NCBI RefSeq assembly: GCF_003722315.1
Contig: NZ_CP033580.1
Coordinates: 1,611,001 to 1,675,000, forward strand
Reading direction: 5' to 3'
Source of the DNA: Thermoanaerobacter ethanolicus JW 200
GTDB taxonomy: Bacteria; Bacillota; Thermoanaerobacteria; Thermoanaerobacterales; Thermoanaerobacteraceae
Length of the DNA: 64,000 nucleotides
Shown here piece by piece: positions 1-7,699 of the stretch (its first letter is position 1; the number at the start of each line of letters is the position of its first letter). The position numbers were made by a program, and so were the translations under genes. The notes under the pieces are model-generated. The model was not told the DNA's origin. It did not search any database and worked only from the letters and a program-made list of their open reading frames with translations.

Positions 1-1
1 T

Positions 2-1093
2 AGTATTTCTAATTCTCAAGGATTATATCAGTTGCATTCAGCTCTAATAAATAAAATAAATGAGATTGTAGAAGAGTTTTGTGTAAAAAATTCTATAGAC
101 AAAAGCGATATACATGAAATTGTGGCAGTAGGTAATCCTACAATGATACATTTTCTTTTAAATGTATCTTCCAAGAATATAGCAATATCTCCGTATGTGC
201 CGACTTTTACGTCAAAGATAGAAATAAAAGCAAAAGAAATTGGCATAAACATAAACAAGGAAGGATACGTAATAACATTACCGCTTATATCTTCTTATGT
301 AGGAGCAGATACTGTGGCAGCGGTTTTGGCAAACAAAATTGACCAATCTCAGGAACTATGTTTGCTTGTAGACATAGGAACCAACGGCGAAATGGTATTG
401 GGGAATAAAGATAACCTTATTGCTTCTTCGGCAGCAGCAGGCCCTGCTTTTGAAGGAGCAGGAATAACTTTTGGACTAAATGGCGCAGAAGGAGCTATAG
501 ACCATGTAGATTTTAGTAAAAGACCTTTTTATACTACAATAGGAAATAAAAAAGCTAAAGGAATATGTGGCTCCGGTATTGTAGATATTATTTCTGAACT
601 TTTGAAGTACGGCATTGTTGATATTACTGGCAGATTTTTGTCTAAAGAAGAAGTTAAAAATGTACCTGTTGATATTGCCGAAAGGATAACTCTTTACAAA
701 GATGAACCGGCATTTTTAATAGAAAATGGAATATATGTGACACAAAAAGATATAAGGCAAATACAACTGGCAAAAAGTGCCATACTTGCTGGCATTAACA
801 TCATGATAAAAGAAATGGGCATTGATGTAAATAAAATAAAAAAAGTTTTTTTGGCAGGAGGATTTGGAAATTATATTCTTCCTGCGAGTGCAATAGCAAT
901 TGGGCTTTTACCAAAGGAACTTCAAGGCAAAATCCTTCAAGTAGGCAATAGTGCTGGAGTTGGTGCGATAATGGCATTGCTTTCTGATAAAGAATTGGAA
1001 AGAGCTATACATCTACAAAGTAAAATAAGCTATATAGAACTATCAACTCATGAAGATTTTCAAAATGAATTTGTAAAAGGAATGTATTTTTAA
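2..1093 (+). CDS. DUF4445 / corrinoid-activation (RACo/RamA-like) protein, C-terminal part
   Basis: The frame is open to the left edge, so this is the 3' part of a longer gene; the TTG at 32 is only an internal codon. The sequence shows an ASKHA-type ATPase fold: NPTMIHFLL, a SSYVGADTVAAVLA stretch, LVDIGTNGEMVLG (phosphate-1 type loop), AAGPAFEGA and CGSGIVDIISELL, then a C-terminal FLAGGFGNY motif. This is the DUF4445 domain found in proteins that use an N-terminal [2Fe-2S] ferredoxin and ATP to reductively reactivate corrinoid methyltransferase proteins. The ferredoxin domain would lie outside the window and cannot be checked. The substrate corrinoid protein is unknown. Confidence 0.85.
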   Translation, partial: SISNSQGLYQLHSALINKINEIVEEFCVKNSIDKSDIHEIVAVGNPTMIHFLLNVSSKNIAISPYVPTFTSKIEIKAKEIGININKEGYVITLPLISSYVGADTVAAVLANKIDQSQELCLLVDIGTNGEMVLGNKDNLIASSAAAGPAFEGAGITFGLNGAEGAIDHVDFSKRPFYTTIGNKKAKGICGSGIVDIISELLKYGIVDITGRFLSKEEVKNVPVDIAERITLYKDEPAFLIENGIYVTQKDIRQIQLAKSAILAGINIMIKEMGIDVNKIKKVFLAGGFGNYILPASAIAIGLLPKELQGKILQVGNSAGVGAIMALLSDKELERAIHLQSKISYIELSTHEDFQNEFVKGMYF

Positions 1094-1148
1094 TAAAAGT
1101 GGAAATTAGAATAAAAAATTGGAAATTATAACAAAGGAGTGTTTGTAG

Positions 1149-2849
1149 ATGACAAAAGAAGACCTTAAGAAAAAGCTTGATAAAATAGATGGAAAGGGGT
1201 ATAAAGCTTACAAAGACCTTGAAGGAGAATATGAGTTTGAAAAATTTATACTGTATATTGACCATGTTCAGGGAGACCCTTTTGCACCTCCTTCAAGGAT
1301 AAGGGTTAAAGTGCCTCAAAATATAGCTGATTTTGAGTTTTCCATGTATAACAATCCCTCAAGGCAAGTTGCTTTAGAAGATTTTTTGACAAGGTCAGTT
1401 TTTGAAGTTATAAAAAGGTTGCCTTCTTTAAAAGGTACAGGACATAGTGGGGATATTTACATAGACAAAGGTGGTCAACAAATAATTAAAAGAAGTGCAA
1501 TGGTAGTTAACAAAGATTATGTAGAAGCAAGATTGAGCATAGGACTTCCTGCTTTTGGTAGACGAATAAATGGCAGTGGTGCCCAAAGAATATTTCTTGA
1601 ATTTTTACCTCAAATTGTAGAAAAAAGTCTTTTAAAAAAGAGCCTCAACGTACAAGATATATGGCTATGGGTTGAGACAGTGGAAGACCAAGATTACCTT
1701 AGAAGTCAACTAAAAGAGAGAGGGCTTGTGGCTTTTGTGGCTGATGGTGCGATTCTTCCTAGAGAAAGCGGCATAAGTGATAGACCTTTAAAAGGCGGTA
1801 ATGTAGTACCTTTTGAGTCGCCGGATAGTTTGAGGATTAAGTTTCAACTTCCAAATCGAGGAGAGATAACGGGGATGGGAATACCCGAAGGAGTTACGCT
1901 TATTGTGGGCGGCGGTTATCACGGCAAGTCTACCTTGTTACAAGCTATTCAAAAAGGGGTATACAATCACATACCAGGTGATGGCAGAGAGTTTGTTATA
2001 ACTGTAGCTGATGCAGTAAAAATAAGAGCAGAGGATGGCAGAAGGATAGAAAAAGTAGACATAAGTCCTTTTATAAATAATTTGCCAAATAACGTAGATA
2101 CCACAAGGTTTACTACCGAAAATGCCAGTGGCAGTACTTCTCAAGCAGCAAATATTATTGAGGCGATAGAAATAGGCACTAGCTTACTGCTTTTGGACGA
2201 AGATACTTCAGCTACTAATTTTATGATAAGGGATGCGAGGATGCAAAAACTGATTGCAAAAAAAGAAGAACCTATAATTCCTTTTATTGATAGAGTAAAA
2301 CAGCTATATAAAGATAATGGTATTTCTACGATTTTAGTTATGGGTGGCAGTGGAGATTATTTTGATGTTGCAAATTGCGTAATTAAAATGCACAACTACA
2401 GACCATACGATGTTACGCAAGAGGCAAAGAAAATTGTCAAAGAATTTAAAACAAATAGGGAAGTTGAAGGAGATGATAAACCTATAGTTATAAAACCAAG
2501 AATTCCTCTTAAAAAAGGGCTTGAGGTAAAAGGCAAAAAGATAAAGTCAAAAGATGAGGATACTATTAAATTTGGATACCAAGAGATTGAATTGGATTAT
2601 GTAGAACAATTAGTAGACAAAAGTCAAACAAATGCTATTGGGGAAATAATACGATATATTGCTGACAGATATGTAGATGAAAAAAGTACTATAAGGGAAA
2701 TATTAGAAAAAGTATATAATGATATAAATAAGAAAGGACTTGATATCGTATCGCCTTTTTATGGTAAGCATCCTGGTAATTTAGCTTTGCCGAGGCTTCA
2801 GGAAATAGCTGCTGCATTAAATAGATTGCGAAGCTTTACTGTAAAATAA
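1149..2849 (+). CDS. ABC-class P-loop ATPase (PF09818-type)
   Basis: A 566-residue soluble protein that starts at an ATG behind AAAGGAGT. It carries a Walker A motif GGGYHGKSTLL near residue 254, a Walker B-like LLLLDEDTSATNFM near residue 350, and a conserved ILVMGGSGDYFDVA segment. This is the family annotated as predicted ATPase of the ABC class. It has no membrane segments and no partner permease here, so a transport role is unlikely; the family function is poorly known. It follows the corrinoid-activator gene in the same direction by about 55 bp and may be cotranscribed with it. A stem of 10 bp follows directly. Confidence 0.85.
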   Translation: MTKEDLKKKLDKIDGKGYKAYKDLEGEYEFEKFILYIDHVQGDPFAPPSRIRVKVPQNIADFEFSMYNNPSRQVALEDFLTRSVFEVIKRLPSLKGTGHSGDIYIDKGGQQIIKRSAMVVNKDYVEARLSIGLPAFGRRINGSGAQRIFLEFLPQIVEKSLLKKSLNVQDIWLWVETVEDQDYLRSQLKERGLVAFVADGAILPRESGISDRPLKGGNVVPFESPDSLRIKFQLPNRGEITGMGIPEGVTLIVGGGYHGKSTLLQAIQKGVYNHIPGDGREFVITVADAVKIRAEDGRRIEKVDISPFINNLPNNVDTTRFTTENASGSTSQAANIIEAIEIGTSLLLLDEDTSATNFMIRDARMQKLIAKKEEPIIPFIDRVKQLYKDNGISTILVMGGSGDYFDVANCVIKMHNYRPYDVTQEAKKIVKEFKTNREVEGDDKPIVIKPRIPLKKGLEVKGKKIKSKDEDTIKFGYQEIELDYVEQLVDKSQTNAIGEIIRYIADRYVDEKSTIREILEKVYNDINKKGLDIVSPFYGKHPGNLALPRLQEIAAALNRLRSFTVK

Positions 2850-2853
2850 AAAT

Positions 2854-2890
2854 AACCTCCTCAGCAACACCGGACTCGTTTGAGGAGGTT
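2854..2890 (+). terminator. Hairpin after the ABC-class ATPase gene
   Basis: AACCTCCTCA at 2854-2863 pairs perfectly with TGAGGAGGTT at 2881-2890 around a 17-nt loop, 4 nt after the stop codon. There is no T-run after it, so it may end or stabilise the transcript rather than act as a classic Rho-independent terminator. Confidence 0.45.
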
Positions 2891-2896
2891 AATCCG

Positions 2897-3369
2897 CTAA
2901 AATACTTTATTTCTCATACTATCTGTTTTATGGAGATACTTGTAATAAGAGCTCCTTGAGACCTTTAAAACTTTGCACATTAATTTAGCATCATGATCTT
3001 TTTTGTTTTCTTCAATAAACTCAAATGTAGAGCTTATTCCTTTGCGAATATGGCCATGGTTTTTTTTTTAATACTTTGTTTTCCTACTCTAGCCTTGCCA
3101 TTTTCTTTAACATAGCCTGATATTCAGCTACTGTAATCGTTGTTCCTTTGTTGTCTATATTTATTGGCTTTGCCTTTTTTAACCAGCTTGATATTGTGGA
3201 GTTTGATATGCCATATTTACTCGAAAGTTCTGACAGATTTTTACCAGAATTATACAACTCTACTATAGTGTTTTTGAACTCTTCACTATATTTTCTTTGA
3301 CCTCTTGGCATTTTGTAGACACTTTCTCTCTTTATATTTTTATTTTAACCTGTTCGAGTTATGTCTACA
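2897..3369 (-). pseudogene. IS3-family element remnant (orfA plus start of orfB)
   Basis: On the minus strand an HTH orfA (75 residues, start at 3311, stop at 3084) begins MPRGQRKYSEEFKNTIVELY. It ends at a TAG where the second copy in this window (9691) has GAG, so it lacks the C-terminal leucine-zipper part. Past that stop the DNA still matches orfB of the second copy (a KVSRSSYYKYL-type segment) down to about 2897, where the element is cut off. The outer end TGTAGACATAACTCGAAC at about 3369 matches the other copy. The adenine run at the orfA/orfB junction is longer than in the other copy. Inactive. Confidence 0.8.
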
Positions 3370-3575
3370 ATAATATACTAACACAAAAGTAAGTTACATA
3401 TAGACAGGGCAACATATTTCAGGTGGAGAAATGAAATAGTTTTATATATGGCACTATTAGCACAAAAGTATCAGCTCATAGACATAGAAAAAGTTTCTTA
3501 AAAGTCTGTGACTTTTTTAGGGGAAATATGTGCTATAATACACAATAGAATAGTAGACAGTTTACAATATATTTT

Positions 3576-3605
3576 AAGCCCGGCACGAGAACCGGGCTTT
3601 TAGTA
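3576..3605. terminator. Probable terminator downstream of ymaF
   Basis: AAGCCCGG (3576-3583) pairs with CCGGGCTT (3592-3599) around an 8-nt loop and is followed by TTTTAG on the plus strand. It is just beyond the 3' end of the minus-strand ymaF gene and could work in both directions. Confidence 0.55.
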
Positions 3606-3631
3606 TACTCATCTTAGATATGGTATAGAAA

Positions 3632-4036
3632 TTAATAGTGTTTAAAATCAGAAATAGGATCCTGAATTAAGGTAGCAAAAACGAATTCATGGTAGTGATC
3701 CTCATCAACAGTAGTTTTTCCTTCGACAAAGTGTACATGCTTATTATCACCAACATCAATAGCGGGGCCAGTTATTACGCCTATCTCATGATGATGATCC
3801 TCATAGAAGTCAGTGCTGACCAATATTGCATGAACATGACTATCACCATCTGGTATAACTTGGCTGGTGACACCTGCAAAACGGTGATTGTGTTCTTCTT
3901 TTTCTTCTTGTTTTCGTTTTTTGTCTTCTGCAGCTAATTTGGTACTACCTAAAAACTCATGGTTATGAGTTTGACCTTCATCTTTTTTATTACTGAAATC
4001 AAAATAATTTTTAATTTCCTCGATTGATAATTCCAT
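3632..4036 (-). CDS. ymaF: YmaF family protein
   Basis: A 134-residue histidine-rich protein. The start was set at the ATG at 4036 (MELSIEEIKNYF) because GGAGGT lies 8 nt upstream; the longer open frame to 4072 has no ribosome site. The YmaF pattern is clear: THNHEFLGST, EHNHRFAGVTS, SHVHAILVSTDF, DHHHEIGVITGPAIDVGDNKHVHFVEG and HYHEFVFATLI. Four His-x-His clusters suggest metal binding, but no function is established for the family. It stands alone between IS debris. Confidence 0.85.
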   Translation of the reverse strand: MELSIEEIKNYFDFSNKKDEGQTHNHEFLGSTKLAAEDKKRKQEEKEEHNHRFAGVTSQVIPDGDSHVHAILVSTDFYEDHHHEIGVITGPAIDVGDNKHVHFVEGKTTVDEDHYHEFVFATLIQDPISDFKHY

Positions 4037-4100
4037 ATAATTCAACCTCCAATAATAAATTTTTTTGAACAATAATATTATATGTTAAGTAAAAAAATAA

Positions 4101-4502
4101 GTGCATAGAATGAAAAGATATTATAACGAGCATAGTTACAAATTGGAGGTCAGAAGGGCTCTTTTTTCATGCATATTTGAGGTTGTGAGGCGATGTGGCG
4201 AGGTACAATTGGGAAATTTTAAAAAAGAATTTATTTTAGGCGATTATGAATCAGTAAGAGATTTTGCTGCACAAAAAGGCATTAAGTATAATGGGTACTT
4301 TGCAGAGAAAACAAAAGGCTGGTCAGAAGAAAAAAGAGCAAGGCAAGAGCAAAAACAGAGCAAAATTATAGAAAAGACAATTGAAAAAATTGCAAAAAAG
4401 GACCCTGATAGAAATGTGGCTCATCCAAATGCAAAAAGAGAGTTAAAAAATGGATACAACAGGCCAAAGAAAGTGGAATCAAGGAATTTAGAAGGTGTGT
4501 AA
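4101..4502 (+). pseudogene. Phage-type small protein truncated by ISL3 DNA
   Basis: An open frame of 133 residues. The middle part (NFKKEFILGDYESVRDFAA, then KGIKYNGYFAEKTKGWSEEK) resembles the N-terminal helix-turn-helix of phage small terminase subunits or related DNA-binding phage proteins; this is a family-level guess. The last 22 or so residues are an out-of-frame reading of an ISL3 transposase remnant beginning near 4436, so the natural C-terminus is lost. The N-terminal start is unclear; a GTG or TTG near 4180-4212 is possible. Confidence 0.4.
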
Positions 4503-4672
4503 AAGTATTCAATCGATGGTTTGAAGAAATAACTAATGCATTTGATATACCATATACGAATTCTGTAACATAAGGCTACAACAATAAGATCAAGGTCCTT
4601 AAGAGAATTGCATATGGTTATAGGAATTTTCATCGATTCAGAGAGACTGTAAAAAAATTTTGCGTAAACTGA
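4436..4672 (+). pseudogene. ISL3-family transposase, C-terminal remnant
   Basis: In the frame of 4505 the translation reads RVKKWIQQAKESGIKEFRRC, then FNRWFEEITNAFDIPYTNSV, a TAA stop, then GYNNKIKVLKRIAYGYRNFH and RFRETVKKFCVN before a TGA at 4670-4672. This is the conserved end of ISL3 (DDE_Tnp_ISL3) transposases, where the stop replaces the usual catalytic-region Thr-Glu-Gly. The N-terminal two thirds are absent and the remnant abuts a phage-type ORF read in another frame. Confidence 0.8.
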
Positions 4673-4734
4673 TTAAAAACCTTTTCTTTGGTAAGAATTA
4701 GAATATATACAAAACAAAGAAGGAGGTTTTAAAA

Positions 4735-4920
4735 ATGTCACTATTGACAAAAGAACAATTAAGAAATTTCATCAGTGAAAACAACATTCAATCTATTCCA
4801 GACCTTTATACATCATTAAAAAACCTTTTTAAAGATACTATTCAAGAAATGCTTGAAGCAGAACTTTCAACAGAACTTGGCTACGAAAGATATGACAAAT
4901 TTGCTTTGTCAACAAACTGA
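4735..4920 (+). pseudogene. IS256 (Mutator) transposase, N-terminal fragment
   Basis: Sixty-one residues with a good ribosome site (AAGGAGG) and the typical IS256 opening: MSLLTKEQLRNFI, then LFKDTIQEMLEAELSTELGY. Full-length relatives are about 400 residues, so only the start survives. The frame ends at a TGA inside a 13-bp inverted repeat. It could still be translated, but no catalytic residues are present. Confidence 0.75.
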
Positions 4921-4949
4921 AATACCCTACTTTCACAGTAGGGTATTTC
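4919..4949. terminator. Strong 13-bp hairpin
   Basis: GAAATACCCTACT (4919-4931) is the exact reverse complement of AGTAGGGTATTTC (4937-4949), with a 5-nt loop. It lies between converging genes (the IS256 fragment and the minus-strand ligase gene) and probably acts as a bidirectional terminator, although T-runs are short. Confidence 0.55.
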
Positions 4950-5067
4950 TCACTTTAAATACTTATTAAACCATTCTGTTATTTCTTTAAGCCTTATTAT
5001 ATATTTAAATTCCCTATTTTTTACAATTATTATAACACATATTGGCTAAAAATAAAAAATGCATCAA

Positions 5068-5706
5068 TTATTTGAATTCCTTGTAATTTTTTATAACTAC
5101 AATAGGAGTTTGTTGTTCAGCATTACCTGATGGGTTATCGATAAACAAGCTTTCTATGAATTTTTTATCAACCCCTTTGGAGGCACCAATGCAATCAGCA
5201 CGCAGCAAATCATTTGCATCGATTATAACTGCATCAACTCCTGTTTTTTCTTTTATCCTCTCGCAAACTGCATCAGGGTCTTTAGGTCCCAACACTATGT
5301 ATCTATGATAAGGTGGCATTGTTCCTGCAATGTCGTCGATTAAAGCGACTTTTCTCCCAGCTATAATAAAAAACCACCCTTTTCTACCCAATAGCTTACC
5401 TAGCCCTCCTATAATAGAAGCAATTAAAATCCTAAAACGTCCCACTTCGTTGATAGCACATTGCATTGCTTGAGGAGAAGTAAGACTTCCATTCCTGTCG
5501 GTAAACTTACACAGTATCTTTGCAAGAATCCCTGGCTTTATATCTTCGGGAAGATATGCTCTACCTTGTGTTATAGCTACAACGCTTTCTGCAATTGATA
5601 TTAAATCTCCTGGCTCTGCTATATCTTTTGTGTAATAGTACACAACTTCTATTATATCATCCTTTTCAGTTATAATATGGGTTTTTATTGGTATTTTTCC
5701 GTGCAT
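5068..5706 (-). CDS. CofE-like gamma-glutamyl ligase family protein
   Basis: A 212-residue protein when started at the ATG at 5706, which has GGAGGC 9 nt upstream; an extra 34 codons up to 5808 lack a good site and would overlap the repeat-rich divergent promoter region. It resembles the coenzyme F420-0:L-glutamate ligase family: GDLISIAESVVAITQGRAY, LTSPQAMQCAINEVG, KVALIDDIAGTMPPYHRYIV and DAVIIDANDLLRADCIGAS. Clostridia of this type are not known to make F420, so the acceptor is probably another compound. It is transcribed away from an amidase-like gene across a shared control region. Confidence 0.75.
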   Translation of the reverse strand: MHGKIPIKTHIITEKDDIIEVVYYYTKDIAEPGDLISIAESVVAITQGRAYLPEDIKPGILAKILCKFTDRNGSLTSPQAMQCAINEVGRFRILIASIIGGLGKLLGRKGWFFIIAGRKVALIDDIAGTMPPYHRYIVLGPKDPDAVCERIKEKTGVDAVIIDANDLLRADCIGASKGVDKKFIESLFIDNPSGNAEQQTPIVVIKNYKEFK

Positions 5707-5804
5707 AAATTTTGCCTCCAAATATCCTAAAAATTGTAATAATAAAATTTTTAGTAAATATCTTTTATTTTTTTCTTGTTGTGGTAAAATATATTTGTCT
5801 TTCA

Positions 5805-5848
5805 TCACAATTATATCACAAATTCATCACAATTATTTCACAACTTAT
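5805..5848. promoter_or_regulatory. Four TCACAA repeats at exact 11-bp spacing
   Basis: TCACAA occurs at 5805, 5816, 5827 and 5838, each followed by five A/T-rich bases, which places every copy on the same face of the helix. The array lies between the two divergent genes (starts at 5706 and 5886) and is a likely binding array for a cooperative regulator. The regulator is unknown. Confidence 0.55.
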
Positions 5849-5885
5849 GTTTTTTAATGTAATTTTAACAATTGGGAGGATAAAA

Positions 5886-6743
5886 ATGTTAAACAAATTG
5901 ACAAATTTAAAAATTGATTCTACTTCTAGCAATGAATCAATAAAAAATCTTAAAAGTCTTATTGTATTTGAATTTTCACTAAAAGTGCCAACATATCATG
6001 TAAAACAGCAAAACACCTCACTACAAATCATTTTTGAAGCTACCCCTTTAAACATGCCAAAAGGGAAATATAATGTTTTAGATGGAATAATCTCTCATGT
6101 AGAAATAAAAGCCATAGAACAACAAACAGTTGCAGAAATATCACTTGACTTTCAAACAGATTTCGAAATTGAAATTATTGAAGGTATCCCAGCAAAATTT
6201 AAGCTCTATATAAGTAGAAAACCCCTATCAGAGATATTGAAAGATAAAAAAATATTGATTAATCCAGGATTTAAAGAAAAAACTACAAGTCCCACCGGGC
6301 TTCTTCAACATATACCAATGATGGCAATAGCAAAAAAGTTCCATTTTTTGCTTACCACATGTGGGGCACTAAGTAGACTTTCATGGGAAAAATCCCCTCA
6401 AGAAAAAGATTTGGAAAAATTTGAAGAAGGAATACTTATAGATATATTTACAGAAACTTCTTTAAAAAAAGAAAGTGGATTTAAGGTATATTATTCAGAT
6501 AGAAATGAAAAATCTTTAAAACTTGCAAAATACATAAACGAGTCTATGTCCCGTAAACTTCAACTTGACAATCTTGGTATTTACCCCAAGTCCTATAATT
6601 ATAAAGAGAATGTAATACCTATTGGTGTAGTACCTGCAATGGAAAATATAAGACTTGATGATGCGCATTTGAGAGATTTAGATTACAGAAATAAAGTTGC
6701 ACAAGCTATATTTAACGGCTTAGTAAAATTTTATGCTGAATAA
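5886..6743 (+). CDS. AMIN-like plus degenerate Amidase_3 protein (predicted non-catalytic)
   Basis: A 285-residue protein; the ATG at 5886 follows GGGAGGA. The first 130 residues are beta-rich and AMIN-like (LIVFEFSLKVPTYHV, then a second ISLDFQTDFEIEIIEG strand set). The rest follows the fold order of N-acetylmuramoyl-L-alanine amidases: KILINPGF, LLQHIPMMAIAKKFHFLL, GILIDIFTET, GFKVYYSDRNEKSLKLAKYI and a final YRNKVAQAIFNGLVKFY. The Zn ligands are gone: the usual PGHGG is PGFKE, the usual SIHAN is DIFTE, and the ligand Glu is not present. No signal peptide is visible with this start. It is probably a binding or regulatory pseudo-amidase. Confidence 0.65.
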   Translation: MLNKLTNLKIDSTSSNESIKNLKSLIVFEFSLKVPTYHVKQQNTSLQIIFEATPLNMPKGKYNVLDGIISHVEIKAIEQQTVAEISLDFQTDFEIEIIEGIPAKFKLYISRKPLSEILKDKKILINPGFKEKTTSPTGLLQHIPMMAIAKKFHFLLTTCGALSRLSWEKSPQEKDLEKFEEGILIDIFTETSLKKESGFKVYYSDRNEKSLKLAKYINESMSRKLQLDNLGIYPKSYNYKENVIPIGVVPAMENIRLDDAHLRDLDYRNKVAQAIFNGLVKFYAE

Positions 6744-6750
6744 AATAAAG

Positions 6751-6795
6751 GAGTTGGGATGGGTATTTTTTCTGAATGCTTACCTTTAAATTTTA
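6751..6795. repeat. 45-bp dispersed repeat, copy 1
   Basis: A stretch containing ATGGGTATTTTTTCTGAATG and ending ACCTTTAAATTTTA recurs with few changes at 44106-44149, directly after a different gene and in the same orientation. A 14-bp core also occurs inverted near 14570. Here it is joined to the mobile-like element at 6796. Likely an IS end or dispersed element. Confidence 0.5.
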
Positions 6796-6968
6796 GGTTC
6801 TATAATAAATGTTGGTGTAAATAAAAGACATTTCTAAAAGAATAGCATACTTATTGTGTGGTTTTCTTTTGTTAGATTGTTTTAACCACTTTCTATTATA
6901 GCAGTCAGAATAAATGCACTATTTTTTTGTTGAATATTTTTATCCACCTCAACATTTATTATAGAACC
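6796..6968. mobile_element. MITE-like element with 19-bp terminal inverted repeats
   Basis: GGTTCTATAATAAATGTTG begins at 6796 and its exact reverse complement ends at 6968, giving a 173-bp element with no coding capacity. The same termini bracket a 56-bp stretch at 40312-40367. The GG-start termini and the ISL3 debris in this window make an ISL3-mobilised non-autonomous element plausible; that link is inference. Confidence 0.65.
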
Positions 6969-7203
6969 AAAATTTTTACCTGCAGAATTCTGATATGGAT
7001 ATATATATAAAATTTTTATTGAAATAAGTTCACAAAACTGTTATAGTAACAGTTATAGAACTGTACATTGTAGTTAATGTACCCAAATCTATAACAATTA
7101 AAATAGAAATTAGTCGTATCTACCTATTTCCCATCCAACATATCTGTAAAAATAGAAAAATAAGTCTAATTTGTTCAATATTAATAAGGTGGGGATGTAA
7201 ACA
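6969..7203. other. Intergenic stretch before the DUF3006 gene
   Basis: A+T-rich DNA with a small palindrome ACTGTTATAGTAACAGT near 7039 and an imperfect GTACATTGTAGTTAATGTAC palindrome near 7063. No coding signal was seen. The GGTGGGG before 7204 serves as the ribosome site of the next gene. Confidence 0.4.
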
Positions 7204-7428
7204 ATGCCTAACAAAAAGTGTGAGCTCTGCATCATAGACCGCTTCGAAGGCGAATGTGCAGTGATAGAATATGGAGACAAAACCTTCAATTTTCCAAAGG
7301 AACTCCTTCCTAAAGAAGCAAAAGAAGGAGATGTACTTAAGTTTGACATCAGAATAGACAAAGAAAAAACAGAAAAGCGCAGAAAAGCTATTGAAGACCT
7401 TGCAATAGATTTGTTTGCAGAGGAATAG
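7204..7428 (+). CDS. DUF3006 family protein
   Basis: A 74-residue acidic protein: CIIDRFEGECAVIEYGDKTF, FPKELLPKEAKEGDVLKFDI, then a charged helix. This is the DUF3006 family (an IDRFEG...AVIE start with LP...EGD). Members commonly lie beside a secreted ComEC-like metallo-beta-lactamase gene, and here the remnant of exactly such a gene follows after a short broken gene. Function unknown. Confidence 0.8.
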   Translation: MPNKKCELCIIDRFEGECAVIEYGDKTFNFPKELLPKEAKEGDVLKFDIRIDKEKTEKRRKAIEDLAIDLFAEE

Positions 7429-7463
7429 ATTTGTCATACAGGTGAGGGGAGTGTTAATGTAGT

Positions 7464-7680
7464 ATGGATGAGAACTACAATGTGAAACATGAAATGAAAA
7501 AAGATTGGTGATTAATTGGGATTATCATATTGATATGGATTTTCACGTTTGCTGTTTTTGAACGCTTACCGGCTAAAATTCCAATGCATTGGAATATTTC
7601 TGTTCAAGTCGATAGATTTGGTCCCAAATAGGACATATTTCTTTTTCCGTTCATCATTACTATAATGTATTTTCACAGCA
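7464..7680 (+). pseudogene. DUF1648/SdpI-like membrane protein remnant
   Basis: From the ATG at 7464 the frame reads MDENYNVKHEMKKDW, TGA, a membrane helix (LIGIIILIWIFTFAVFE), then RLPAKIPMHWNISVQVDRFG before a TAG and DIFLFPFIITI. The PAKIPMHWN...VDRFGPK segment is the DUF1648 signature of SdpI-type immunity/membrane proteins. Two in-frame stops and loss of the remaining C-terminal part show that it is dead. Confidence 0.7.
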
Positions 7681-7699
7681 CCAGTCAAAAGGAGTTCAA

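Noticed and set aside
5707-5808. N-terminal extension of the CofE-like protein
   Set aside because: No ribosome site, and it would run into the TCACAA repeat array; GGAGGC supports the start at 5706.
7120-7437. Minus-strand frames over the DUF3006 gene
   Set aside because: They are shadows of the plus-strand gene, with no family resemblance.
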